DNA from: Phycisphaerales bacterium UBA2421
GTDB lineage: Bacteria; Planctomycetota; Phycisphaerae; Tepidisphaerales; Tepidisphaeraceae
Direction of reading: 5' to 3'
Length of the DNA stretch: 64,000 bases
Assembly (NCBI GenBank): GCA_002343075.1
Contig: DDRH01000044.1
Coordinates: 99,566-163,565, forward strand
In this document: positions 1-9,105 of the stretch, in pieces
How positions within the stretch are numbered: position 1 is the first letter of the stretch
Layout of the letters: every line of letters begins with the position of its first letter
Notes under the pieces: generated by a model
Told to the model about the DNA's origin: nothing
The model's database searches: none
The model's input: the letters and a program-made list of their open reading frames with translations, nothing else
Translations under genes and position numbers: made by a program

Positions 1-2
1 AG

Positions 3-608
3 CTCTACACCGGCCTCAACGGCGCCGCTGCCGGAGGCAACACCCCTGGCAACACCCGTGCGGGCAAGCCGATTGTCCCGCCGATCTACGACATCAAGGA
101 AACTACGCATGACCTGCTTCTGAAGCTCGAAAAGGGTAAGTACTACGGCCACCCAAATCCGATTCGCGACGAGTATGTGCTAATGGGCGGCAACCCCACG
201 CGCGAAGTTGATCCGCAGGAAATCAAGTCCTATCCCGTCGGCACCGACCCTCAAGCCAACTTCTCCCCGCCGGCATTCGACTTCGGATATAGCGTTAGCC
301 CGAACGGCCTAACCGAATACAAAGGGAATGCCTTCGGTGGAAAACTCAACGGCAAGATCCTGGTGACCCGCTACAGCGGCGGGAAAGACATCATCGTCCT
401 CACGCCGGGCGCCGACGGCTCGATCGTCGAAGCCACCACCGGCATCGAAGGGTTTACCCAATTCAGCGACCCGCTCGACATCGTCCAACACCCGACGAAC
501 GGCAACCTATATGTTGCGGAATATGGCGGGCGGCAAATCACCCTCCTTCGACCCAACGAGAAGGGCGTGAGCCGAAGTGTTTTCCTTCAAGTTGTCGGCA
601 GGCCGTAG
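3..608 (+). CDS. Beta-propeller protein of the glucose/sorbosone dehydrogenase type, 3' part only
   Basis: The frame is open from the left edge and ends in TAG, so about 201 C-terminal residues are visible and the start lies outside the window. The sequence matches the C-terminal propeller of the protein encoded at 11451-14189 piece by piece (YYGHPNP, GGNPT, YPVGT, SPNG, DPLDI.QHP, YVA.YG), so the two are paralogues. An extracellular sugar dehydrogenase or propeller-scaffold role is inferred from the family; no catalytic residues can be judged from this part. Unlike the paralogue it stops just after the last blade and lacks the roughly 320-residue tail. It converges on the aldo/keto reductase gene with a 36-base gap. 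Confidence 0.8.
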   Translation, partial: LYTGLNGAAAGGNTPGNTRAGKPIVPPIYDIKETTHDLLLKLEKGKYYGHPNPIRDEYVLMGGNPTREVDPQEIKSYPVGTDPQANFSPPAFDFGYSVSPNGLTEYKGNAFGGKLNGKILVTRYSGGKDIIVLTPGADGSIVEATTGIEGFTQFSDPLDIVQHPTNGNLYVAEYGGRQITLLRPNEKGVSRSVFLQVVGRP

Positions 609-644
609 CATGGAAACGGATGACGGCTTTACGTCTTCAGTGGT

Positions 645-1622
645 CTACTTCCCCGCATACCAGAAGTATCGCCGCCATGCGTGGCTTCGCAATTCGGCCT
701 CGAGCGAATCGCTCATGGCCGGCAAGTCGCTTACAGCAAAGTTGGCTTCCGCTTGCGCGACATTCCGAATGCCCGGAATCACCGTACTGACCGCAGCGGG
801 CTTCAGTGCGAACTTCAGCGCCGCGGTCGGCATGTCTGGCTCACGATCACCAATCGTTTCCCTTACGGCCGCGGCGCGCCTTACAGCGCGTTCCAACCTA
901 TCGCCGGCAAAATAACGGCGCCGGAAATCGCCTTCGGGAAACGTACTCACCTCCGTGAGCTTGCCAGCCAGCACACTCTCATCGAACGCGCATCGCACGA
1001 TGACACCCACGGCGTGCTCCTTAGCCGCTGGAAACAGCTCGCCCTGTGGTTGCTGCTCAAAAATGTTGTAGATCACCTGCACGCTGTCCAGCCAGCCTTC
1101 ACGGATGAGTTGCACCAGCGCATCCTGATCATCTTCTGGGGTGCTGATGCCGATGCCGCGAATTTTTCCGTGTTTTTGAAACTTTCGCAATATATTCAGC
1201 GCATCAGGGTTTTTGTTCCAGGCGCGGGTCCAAGTATGAAGCTGCAGAAGGTCGATGCAATCTGTCCCGAGGTCGCGGAGACTTCGCTCAACACGGTCGG
1301 TGAGGTATGACTCGGAATAGCGCTGGTCGATCCTGCAATAGGGGCTTGGCGGCCAAGGCCCCGCCGCTGGGGGGATCTTCGTCGCGACATACACCTTATC
1401 ACGCTTCTTGCCACGCAGGGTCTGGCCAATAAGCCGCTCGCTGCGGCCGTCGCCGTAGCCTTGTGCGGTATCGATGAAGTTGCATCCGAGGTCGAGCGCC
1501 CGATCAAGCGCCGACAACGATTGTGCGTCGTCCGTAGGTCCCCACCCTCCGCCAATGGCCCATGCACCGAAGCCGATATCAGAAACATTCCATCCGAGCC
1601 TGCCGAACTTGCGATATTGCAT
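645..1622 (-). CDS. Aldo/keto reductase
   Basis: A 325-residue cytoplasmic NAD(P)H-dependent oxidoreductase of the aldo/keto reductase superfamily, which reduces carbonyl groups of sugars or aldehydes. The TIM-barrel landmarks are present: FIDTAQGYG carries the catalytic Asp51 and Tyr56, VATKIPP carries Lys82, and LLQLHTW carries His129, so the whole tetrad is intact. Length is normal for the family. The start codon lies 15 bases after the stop of the secreted sugar-dehydrogenase-like gene on the same strand, which suggests co-transcription and possibly a link to sugar oxidation; that link is inference. The substrate cannot be predicted. Confidence 0.93.
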   Translation of the reverse strand: MQYRKFGRLGWNVSDIGFGAWAIGGGWGPTDDAQSLSALDRALDLGCNFIDTAQGYGDGRSERLIGQTLRGKKRDKVYVATKIPPAAGPWPPSPYCRIDQRYSESYLTDRVERSLRDLGTDCIDLLQLHTWTRAWNKNPDALNILRKFQKHGKIRGIGISTPEDDQDALVQLIREGWLDSVQVIYNIFEQQPQGELFPAAKEHAVGVIVRCAFDESVLAGKLTEVSTFPEGDFRRRYFAGDRLERAVRRAAAVRETIGDREPDMPTAALKFALKPAAVSTVIPGIRNVAQAEANFAVSDLPAMSDSLEAELRSHAWRRYFWYAGK

Positions 1623-1637
1623 TCGGCCATCATAACG

Positions 1638-4106
1638 TCAACTGATTCGCAATTCCGGTTTATTGCTTGCCGCATTACTGCTATTGAATACCGCGTAGGG
1701 CGATGTGCTGGCGCTGCCCTTAAACACAAATGTGACATACCGCTGTCCAGCAGCCTTGGCGGCGCGCACATAGCTGCTCACATCCAGCTCAAACCACCCG
1801 CCGGTGGTGCTCGAGACGTTCCAGGTTCCCATCGCTGCGCCCGTGCTTGCGGGGCGGTTGTTCCAGGTTGTCGTGGCGAAGTTGAACGTCGTGTTTGAAG
1901 AGCCAAAAATGTTTACTGGCACCGTCCCGCCGGTGCTGCTGAGCCGGCCCCAGAGCCTCAGCTTGGCATTGGTGACGCTGGCGAATGTGTTGAGATCAAA
2001 CTTGATGAATGACTCGCGCAGGTAAAGAGGCGTAGTGCCGCCTTTCACCTGTAGTTCGGGTGACGAACCGAACGACTGCCCCGCAAAGGTCCCCCCGCGG
2101 GCGTAGGTGTCTCCGTTGATTGGTGCAATTTGGCCGGTGGTCGGTGTCCCGCCGGATGTCTGTTGCATAAAGTTGGCGGTGTAGGTTGTGTTGTTGACAG
2201 GGGTGATTACGGTGCGCGTGGCGGCCGTGACGCCGTCGCTCCAGCCGGTGAAATTGTAAGTAATGCCGTTCTTGGTCTGCGTGGTCGGCACACTCAACAG
2301 TCGTGGAAACTTCTCGACACTTTCAAAGCTGAATGTTGTGGTCTTGGGCTGGTTATCAAGATTGATGGTAAGCCCGCTGATGTTGCTCGCGAGTGAAACG
2401 GTCGACTTCTGCGGGAAGACCTCCCGGAAAACCGTGGTGCTGTTGCCACTCGAGTCGGTCGCGGTGAGGTAAATCCGAAACCAAGTGTTCGCCGACACTT
2501 CGCCGTCGGTGGGAATGACAAAGCTCCCGCTGCTGATACCGCTGGTCGCCGATAGGAACGGATGCGTGTGCGTGTCATGGTGGAAATCGATCAACCATGT
2601 CAGCCGCGATGCCGAGAGGGTGCCGTCCTGGGGATCGGTTGCGCCGCCGCTAAAGGTGATGGTCTGGCCAGCTTGATAGGTTGTTGTGGTTGTCGGGAGA
2701 TTAATAACCGGCACAGGCGCATTCTGAGGCTGGTTGACGGTAAGCGTTGCCTCGGCGCTGGTGGCACTGCCTGCGGAGTTACTGACAATGGCGCGAAACC
2801 GGGCACCGTTATCTGTTAGCAACGTCGATGCTATCGAATAAGTAGGCCCATTCGCGCCCGGAATATCAACGCCGTTGCGCTGCCATTTATAGCTGAGAGG
2901 CGATTGCCCATTGGCGATGACGCTGAACACCACCGAGTTACCAACATTGACCGCCTGGCTCTGCGGCGAGTTTTGAATCACGGGTGCCGCCGTCGTCGAT
3001 CCGGTTGCGCTGATTCGTCCGATTCTGCCCGGCGCGGAGTAGTATCGTTCCAGATAATAGAGTGCGCCCTCGGGTCCGACGTCGATATCAGTCATCGCTT
3101 CGATCCCACCCCTGGAGATCTCGCCCACGATTTGATGAGTATTGGGATCGAGGGCGCGAATCCATCCCTTGATATGATCGCCGAAGATGTACTTTCCTCG
3201 ATATTGGCTGGGAAACGAGCCCGAGTTTGGATAAAAGTCGGCGCCGATCACCGCATGCCCGCCGTCGTTGTGGTTGAAGGCGTAAATGGGCGAAACGAAT
3301 GCGGGGTTGGTCGTCGGGCCTTCGGTGTTGGGCCATCCAAAGTTGGAGCGCGCTCCCCCTTTGTTCACTTCTTCCCAGGAATCTTCCCCGACATCATTGA
3401 TGAACAGGGTTTGCGTGCCCGGCTGAATGGCGAACGTAAACGGGTTGCGCAACCCGAGCGAAAAGATCGCGCGGTTGTTGCCCGTGGTGCTGCCGTAGAA
3501 CGGATTGTCAGAGGGAATGGTCCCATCTTTGTTGATGCGCAGAATCTTTCCGAGGACAGTGTCCATCCGCTGGGCCGGGGTGCCGCGCGCGTTATCGCCG
3601 GTGCTGATGTAGAGCTTTCCATCGTCACCGAAATGCATGCCTCCGCCCATGTGGAAGTTAGTGGTGAGCGGGTCGAGGTCCATCAGCACTTTCTCGCTCG
3701 ACAGGCTGGCCGTGTCGCCGACCATGGTAAACCGGCTCACGCGGTTGTTGGCCGACGTTCCGACGGCGCGTGTGTAGTAAACGTAGATGTATCCGTTGCT
3801 GTTAAAATCAGGGTCGGCCACAACGCCGGACAGCCCGCGTTCGCTGGCCTTGCTCACGGTCAGCTGCAGCACGTTGGTCGCCTGCAGTTGCCCGTTCTTC
3901 ACAAGACGCAGTTTCCCCGCCTGCTGGGCCACGAGAAGCCGGCCGTCGGGCGTCCAGGCCATTTGCGTGGGCTTGTCCAGCCCCGTGACAAACGTCGAGT
4001 CGGCAAACCCCGCACTGACGTTGGCGAGCAGTTGCCGGCCTTCGAGCGGCTCGACAACACTGCGCGCACACGCGCCATCACGATGTGATACACCAGGTTT
4101 CAGCAT
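1638..4106 (-). CDS. LEPR-tagged secreted glucose/sorbosone dehydrogenase-like protein with Ig-like and CBM96 (DNRLRE) domains
   Basis: The N-terminus carries the tag EPLEGRQLLA near residue 20 in place of an ordinary signal peptide. Next is a PQQ-type glucose/sorbosone dehydrogenase propeller (about residues 30-370) with FHMGGGMHFG and GLRNPF.F followed by ND.GEDSWEE. After it come an Ig-like domain (about 375-460), a Ca-independent looking domain starting GGATDPQDG, a module ending GWSDG...NNTTYTANF, and a C-terminal DNRLRE/CBM96-type carbohydrate-binding domain (YLRESFIKFDL, TTWNNRPA). I prefer the ATG at 4106 because GGGAG lies eight bases upstream; a TTG at 4121 is also in frame. Surface sugar oxidation or glycan binding is inferred. 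The aldo/keto reductase gene follows after 15 bases. Confidence 0.85.
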   Translation of the reverse strand: MLKPGVSHRDGACARSVVEPLEGRQLLANVSAGFADSTFVTGLDKPTQMAWTPDGRLLVAQQAGKLRLVKNGQLQATNVLQLTVSKASERGLSGVVADPDFNSNGYIYVYYTRAVGTSANNRVSRFTMVGDTASLSSEKVLMDLDPLTTNFHMGGGMHFGDDGKLYISTGDNARGTPAQRMDTVLGKILRINKDGTIPSDNPFYGSTTGNNRAIFSLGLRNPFTFAIQPGTQTLFINDVGEDSWEEVNKGGARSNFGWPNTEGPTTNPAFVSPIYAFNHNDGGHAVIGADFYPNSGSFPSQYRGKYIFGDHIKGWIRALDPNTHQIVGEISRGGIEAMTDIDVGPEGALYYLERYYSAPGRIGRISATGSTTAAPVIQNSPQSQAVNVGNSVVFSVIANGQSPLSYKWQRNGVDIPGANGPTYSIASTLLTDNGARFRAIVSNSAGSATSAEATLTVNQPQNAPVPVINLPTTTTTYQAGQTITFSGGATDPQDGTLSASRLTWLIDFHHDTHTHPFLSATSGISSGSFVIPTDGEVSANTWFRIYLTATDSSGNSTTVFREVFPQKSTVSLASNISGLTINLDNQPKTTTFSFESVEKFPRLLSVPTTQTKNGITYNFTGWSDGVTAATRTVITPVNNTTYTANFMQQTSGGTPTTGQIAPINGDTYARGGTFAGQSFGSSPELQVKGGTTPLYLRESFIKFDLNTFASVTNAKLRLWGRLSSTGGTVPVNIFGSSNTTFNFATTTWNNRPASTGAAMGTWNVSSTTGGWFELDVSSYVRAAKAAGQRYVTFVFKGSASTSPYAVFNSSNAASNKPELRIS

Positions 4107-4627
4107 AACAAGTGCTCCCAATCCCCGCGGCTCTCGCTTGCTCGCTCCAGTGACAACGTAGATGCGAGCGCGTCGGCGACAGCATACCGCAGTTATGTCT
4201 TTTTTTTAGAGGTTTTTTTCTGCTCACGCGCGCTGCGCGCCGAGCACTCCAACTGCGCAACAAGCGAAAAATCTCCGGAACACCGGAATTATCGGACGTA
4301 CATCGGTTGCTATCGATTGTGTCTCCTTTGCCGGATTTGCAGCCTGGTGCGTGTCGCCTTGATTGACCGTGCGAGGTACTTCCCGAGCGCAGCAACGCGC
4401 TTGGGGGCTGCGCACAAGACGGTCAAAACATGTTTCCAATGGCTCATTCCACCCTACCCCCCGCGCTGCGCCTGCGGCACGCGCAAAGCGCAGCGCTTGG
4501 TCAATATCTCGCAAGATAAGTCGCTGCGGCGCGGATGCCGTCGGGCCGAAGGAGTTTCAAGACCGACGAACTCCCCCGGCGAACGCAGCTGGGTCGCGAA
4601 ACGGATTCGCAAGGTGCAACCGTATCG
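4107..4627. other. Intergenic stretch without recognisable gene
   Basis: About 520 bases between two minus-strand LEPR genes. Translations of both strands give only low-complexity, Arg-rich frames that resemble nothing I know. Two T-rich runs lie at about 4198-4219, and a GC palindrome (GCGCGC-T-GCGCGC) sits at 4228-4240. The hairpin is not followed by T residues on the minus strand, so I do not call a terminator. The promoter of the downstream gene is probably here, but no clear boxes are visible. Confidence 0.5.
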
Positions 4628-7600
4628 TCACACCAGCAAATCGCTCCAAGGTGATTGTGGACCAAAAACAAGCGGGCCTATCACGGTCGGGGCGACAGGT
4701 GCGGTATAGGTGTTCTTGGTAATCTCCGGCGCTGGCGGGAGGGGCCTGCCGCGAATCGTTGTCATGATCGAGTCGCTATCGCGCAGCGTGCCCATCGCGA
4801 AGACCCGGTATTGATGTTTGCCCGCGCGCCATTTCTCGCGATAGGAAGTTGAGTCGGCGGGAAGCACCGCGACCGTTGACCATTTTCCCTTAGCACCTTT
4901 GCGCGCCTGCACCGCGTAGCTAATCTCGTTCACTGCTTCATCCACCCAGTTGATTTGCACGCGATCTTCTCGCACGGTCTGAATGGAGATGTTGGTCGGC
5001 GCGGCCGGGATGTTGACGATCACTCCGTTGCTGTACCCGCTCAGCCCCGACACGCTCGTCGCGGCAACCCGGTATTCATAGGACACGTTTCGAATCGTCG
5101 TGTTATCTCGATAGCTGGTTACGTTCGGTCCGACAGTGGCGATGATTTCCCAGATCCAGCCGGCGTAACGGCGTTCGACCTGGAAGCCCGTTTCGTTGGT
5201 TGAGGTATCAGTCCAGCCGGTCTGCACTGATCCGTCGCCGGATTGCACCGTCGCGGTGAAGTTGGTCGGGGCTGATGGAATGCCGCTTGATGTCGTAGCC
5301 GCCGTCGCGATGTTGCTCGCGGGGGCGTCGCCGGTGCTGTTGGTGGCGAGGATGCGATAGTCGTAACTTGTGTTGGCGGCGACGGTTGTGTCGTCGAACG
5401 TCACGGCATTGGCGTTGGCGGTGGCGATGGTGGTCCATGCGGTGGCACCGGTGACGCGCCGCTGCACTTTGAAACCGGTCTCGTTGTTGGCGTTGTCGGC
5501 CCAGGTGAGCCTCACGCGAGAGGAAGAGAGCGCGACCGCCGCCAGCCCGCTGGCCGCTGCGGGTACGCCCCCACTGCTGACATTGCCGGTATTCACAACC
5601 AGTCCATCGACCCATGCCGAGTTACCGGCGGAGTTGGTCGAGCGAATGCGATACTCATACAGCACGCCGGGAATGGTCGGCGTATCGACGTAGCTGGTGC
5701 TGTTGGCAGGGGCGCTGGCGAGGGTTTCCCAGATCCAGCCGGCATAACGGCGTTCGATCGCAAAGTTGGCTTCGTTGTCGCTGTTATCGACCCATTGTAG
5801 ATCAACGCGCGTCCCGCTTACCACGGTCGCGCCAAATCCGCTCGGCGCCACCGGCGCAGTGACGACAACAGCAGCCGGGAAGAGGAACTGCTGCGGGACA
5901 ATTGTTGCCGCTGTGCCCGGAATGGCCCAGCGAAGTTCGGCTCGGGCGTCGCCGGTGTTCTCGAAATAATCCATGCGAAGGTCGTATCGCTGCCCGGCGA
6001 CCAGCGCGATGTTGCCGCTCCACTGCGTTGATGACTGATTGACGAACTTGTCGACCAGCAGATCGTCATTCACCCAAAGACGCACACCGTCGTCGGTCGT
6101 GGTGAGGAATTGATAAAGCCCGGTGACCGGTGCAAGGACCTGCCCGGTCCACCGCGTGCTGAAAGTGTCTGCGGCGATGCGCGCATCGGGCGAACCGGTG
6201 CCCCAGTTGAAGTTGATGTTGCTATCGGTGCGGCTGAAGGTGGTCCCCGTGAAGTCAATGTTGTCAAAGTAGGCACCGTTCAGCCCGGTGCCGGTGGCAG
6301 CGTTGGCAAATGTCGCGGTGTAGGAGGCGTTGCTGGTCGGCGCGGTGATGTTGTGCGTCGCCGCCCCGCCGTCGCTCCAGCTTGCAAACGTGTAGTAGCC
6401 GTTGCTGTTGCCCTGCGCGGGCGCGGTGACCGTGTTGGCTGAGCCGGCAATGACGCTGCGCGTAAACGGCGTGACGAACGTGCTCCCACCGACGTTTACA
6501 CTCAGCCCGCTCGGCGATGAGTTAAAGGTGAGATTGACCATACGCGGATCAACCCGCTTTGAAACCGTCGTAGAAAGCCCGCTGGAGTCGGTCGCGGTGA
6601 GGCGCAGCTCGAGCCAGGAAGGCGATTCATGGTCGGGCGCGAGGAACGAACCGCTCGCCACGCCGGTGTATGACTGAATCGAATGCTCGTGAGGATTGCC
6701 GGGGTTGATTTCGCTGTCGTGCATGAGCACGAGTTCCCAACTCAGCCGCGATGCCGCAAGGTTGCCATCTTCCGGGTCGGTCGCGCTGCCGCTGAAGGTG
6801 ATGGTATCGCCGACATTCCACCGCAGACTTGTCAGCGGCGTGATGATGGTGGGCGTGGGCGCGCTGCTGCCGACGGTGATGGATTGTTGCGCGATATCGC
6901 TCAGCCCCGCCCGGTCGGTGACGCGCAGCTTGACGACGCGCGTGCCACCGGTGGTATAGGTGAAGGTCGGGGCGATGGCGGTGGAATCATCAAACTGGCC
7001 GTCGCCATCGAGGTCCCATGCAAAATCGAGCGCGTCGCCCGGGTTGGGATCACTCGACGCTGCACCACTAAAGCTGACCGTCAGCGGCACGGTGCCTGCG
7101 GTGGGAGAAGCAGTGAATGACGCCGTCGGTGCCTGGTTCGACCCTGCAGCGAAGGTGAATCGTTGAATTCGACCGCCGCTCAGGTCGGCGTAGAACAAGT
7201 CGCCGTTCGGCCCGATCTGCAGCTCGACAGCGCCGTTGGTGGTGGCCTTAAACACCTGTCGATTGTTTACATCAGGCAGGCCATTGGGGCCGGCGTACAT
7301 GACATAGATTCGTTTGCGCGAGTAGTCGGCAAAGAACATTGCGCCATCGTAGCTCAGGGGATATGACCCGCCGTTGTAAAACGCGACCCCGGTTGCGCTG
7401 CTTCCCCCGGTGGGTTCGCCCGAACCGGGCACGACCTGCGCGCTGTGCGACCAGGCATAATACGGCGTGTTATGTGCCGATGCCCCCGCCGAGTAGAGCG
7501 ATTCGAGCAGCGGAAGATTCGCTGCGTCGTACCCGCTTTGTCGAGCCGCGCCTTCGTACGCGGGCCATCCAAAATTCTCTGCAATACTGTCCCCAACATT

Positions 7601-8812
7601 GGTGATTCGGTTGATTTCTTCCCAATTGTTCCAGCCGACATCGGCGGCCCAGATCTCGTTCGTGCCGGGGCGAAAGTTAAACCGGAACGGATTTCGCAGG
7701 CCGTAGGCGATGATTCGCCGCTCATTAGCGCCGCCAGTGAATGGGTTGCCGGGGGCACCCTCGCCGGTGTCGGGGTCAATGCGGATGATGGTGCCGTCGA
7801 GGCTCGTGGGGTCGCCGGTCGAACGAATGTCTTGTGAGCGAAGTGCGCCGCCTTCGTTGGGTGGATCGCCGATGAGATTGTTCTGCCCGAAATCAACGGC
7901 ATTAAAGCTCGCACCATCGCCGCCGGAGGCATAGAGGTAGCCGTCGGGGCCAAACTGCAGATGGCCGATCGAGTGGCTTGGATATTGTTGTGCCCAGTCT
8001 TCGATGAGGACAGTCTCACCCGTGCTGGTATTGCCCGAAGCGGTGAGGCGGGAGAGCCGCCCGCTTACCGCCGGGCCGTTGCCGGTGGTGCCCGGTCCAT
8101 TGTCGGTAACGCCGTTAACCGTGCCCCATGCGGGCGCGGTGCCGCCGATCGGCGCGTCGTAGGCATAGAGCGCGTAAACGTAGGGGCGGCCAGTGGTAAA
8201 GGCCGGGTCGAGCGCCAACCCGAGCAAGCCGCGGTCCCAGTGGTTGTGCGTCTTCGTGCGAAGATCGGCGAAAATGGTGGGCGTCGTCGCCGTGATGCTA
8301 TTGAAGACTTTGATCAGCCCACTCTTCTCCGCGACGAACACCCTCCCATCGGCGGCGAACTCAATCGCAGTCGGCTGCACGAGGCCGCTAAACACCGTGC
8401 TCTCGGTGAAATTGGGGACGCCGGTGTTGAATGCCCAGTTGAAGTCATTGGCCAGCGTGCCGCCAGCTGCGTCTTTCACGCCTGAGGGCCCGCCGACGAC
8501 TTTTGCGTAGTAGAAGTTGGAGCCGGAAGCGAGGTTGCTGGTCGGGTCGAGCGTTGCGGTGCGCGTGGCGCTGTTGTAAGTGACCGCCGCCGGGACGATT
8601 GCCCCGGTCGATGTGCGGAGTTGGAGTGTGCTGGAGGAGATCGTGGAGGCATTCATCGCCACATCAAATGTGACTGTGATATTGCTTCCCACCGCGACAC
8701 TCTGCCCGCCGTTCACCGGCGACACCGCGGTAACCGCCGCTAGGAGAATGCGTTTCTCGACCGCCTCAATCGAGCACTTTTGCGCCACTGCAACACGTTT
8801 TTTCGCCAACAT
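4628..8812 (-). CDS. Giant LEPR-type protein: Big_5 Ig domain, glucose/sorbosone dehydrogenase propeller, PKD, PA14 and FnIII domains
   Basis: About 1394 residues. A degenerate LEPR tag (VEKRILLA) is followed by a bacterial Ig-like domain of the SbsA/Big_5 type (about 25-130) and a sugar-dehydrogenase propeller to about 560 (SHSIGHLQFGPDG, GLRNPFRFNFRPG, DVGWNNWEEI). Next are a PKD domain (PTASFTASPTAGTVPL), the GSATDPEDG module, an NGYYTFASWSDGG module, a PA14 domain (GLNGAYFDNIDFTG, DDGVRLWVNDDL) and at least four FnIII domains with an uncharacterised end. The ATG at 8812 is chosen because GGGAG lies five bases upstream; a GTG at 8836 is in frame. PA14 suggests carbohydrate binding and the propeller sugar oxidation. 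The substrate is unknown, and cell-surface location is inferred from the tag. Confidence 0.85.
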   Translation of the reverse strand: MLAKKRVAVAQKCSIEAVEKRILLAAVTAVSPVNGGQSVAVGSNITVTFDVAMNASTISSSTLQLRTSTGAIVPAAVTYNSATRTATLDPTSNLASGSNFYYAKVVGGPSGVKDAAGGTLANDFNWAFNTGVPNFTESTVFSGLVQPTAIEFAADGRVFVAEKSGLIKVFNSITATTPTIFADLRTKTHNHWDRGLLGLALDPAFTTGRPYVYALYAYDAPIGGTAPAWGTVNGVTDNGPGTTGNGPAVSGRLSRLTASGNTSTGETVLIEDWAQQYPSHSIGHLQFGPDGYLYASGGDGASFNAVDFGQNNLIGDPPNEGGALRSQDIRSTGDPTSLDGTIIRIDPDTGEGAPGNPFTGGANERRIIAYGLRNPFRFNFRPGTNEIWAADVGWNNWEEINRITNVGDSIAENFGWPAYEGAARQSGYDAANLPLLESLYSAGASAHNTPYYAWSHSAQVVPGSGEPTGGSSATGVAFYNGGSYPLSYDGAMFFADYSRKRIYVMYAGPNGLPDVNNRQVFKATTNGAVELQIGPNGDLFYADLSGGRIQRFTFAAGSNQAPTASFTASPTAGTVPLTVSFSGAASSDPNPGDALDFAWDLDGDGQFDDSTAIAPTFTYTTGGTRVVKLRVTDRAGLSDIAQQSITVGSSAPTPTIITPLTSLRWNVGDTITFSGSATDPEDGNLAASRLSWELVLMHDSEINPGNPHEHSIQSYTGVASGSFLAPDHESPSWLELRLTATDSSGLSTTVSKRVDPRMVNLTFNSSPSGLSVNVGGSTFVTPFTRSVIAGSANTVTAPAQGNSNGYYTFASWSDGGAATHNITAPTSNASYTATFANAATGTGLNGAYFDNIDFTGTTFSRTDSNINFNWGTGSPDARIAADTFSTRWTGQVLAPVTGLYQFLTTTDDGVRLWVNDDLLVDKFVNQSSTQWSGNIALVAGQRYDLRMDYFENTGDARAELRWAIPGTAATIVPQQFLFPAAVVVTAPVAPSGFGATVVSGTRVDLQWVDNSDNEANFAIERRYAGWIWETLASAPANSTSYVDTPTIPGVLYEYRIRSTNSAGNSAWVDGLVVNTGNVSSGGVPAAASGLAAVALSSSRVRLTWADNANNETGFKVQRRVTGATAWTTIATANANAVTFDDTTVAANTSYDYRILATNSTGDAPASNIATAATTSSGIPSAPTNFTATVQSGDGSVQTGWTDTSTNETGFQVERRYAGWIWEIIATVGPNVTSYRDNTTIRNVSYEYRVAATSVSGLSGYSNGVIVNIPAAPTNISIQTVREDRVQINWVDEAVNEISYAVQARKGAKGKWSTVAVLPADSTSYREKWRAGKHQYRVFAMGTLRDSDSIMTTIRGRPLPPAPEITKNTYTAPVAPTVIGPLVFGPQSPWSDLLV
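5146..5757. repeat. Near-identical 33-base repeat inside two FnIII domains
   Basis: The copies at 5146-5178 and 5725-5757 differ at a single position (g versus a). They encode the shared ERRYAGWIWE segment of two FnIII domains in the giant LEPR protein. Other FnIII domains of this protein have diverged, so these two come from a recent duplication or are kept alike by conversion. Confidence 0.85.
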
Positions 8813-9044
8813 TTTCTCTCCCAATGAACCAGCCACCGTCGGCTTCCAGCCCCGCGGTCAATTCCCGGGGGCAATGCCGCAGTTTGAAGTGAGGGAACTA
8901 TGCCACGAATCTTGCGGCACGGTGCCACGCCCGGGCAATGATAGTCCGATAACACACTATGTTCTGTCAATTGAGAAAAGCAAAATGTGTTGTACCAGCA
9001 GCAGAATGCCCGTTAACTGGGTAGTCAGGGAGGAACGTACAGAC

Positions 9045-9077
9045 AAAAAACGCCGGCATGGGGGTTCCATGCCGGCG
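9045..9077 (-). terminator. Rho-independent terminator of the 9106-10077 gene
   Basis: A perfect 11-base inverted repeat (CGCCGGCATGG at 9051-9061, CCATGCCGGCG at 9067-9077) with a five-base loop. Read on the minus strand it is followed by six T residues (9050 down to 9045). It lies 28 bases after the stop codon of the gene. Confidence 0.9.
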
Positions 9078-9105
9078 CGTCTTGCTGACTGATTCTCTGC
9101 TCTGC

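Noticed and set aside
2904..4088. Long plus-strand open frame (394 codons) opposite the LEPR sugar-dehydrogenase gene.
   Set aside because: It is antisense to a gene with clear domains, has no family resemblance and no ribosome-binding site; long antisense frames are expected in GC-rich DNA.
4228..4240. GC palindrome with nearby T runs as a terminator after the giant LEPR gene.
   Set aside because: The T runs lie on the wrong side for minus-strand transcription, and the distance from the gene end is about 390 bases.
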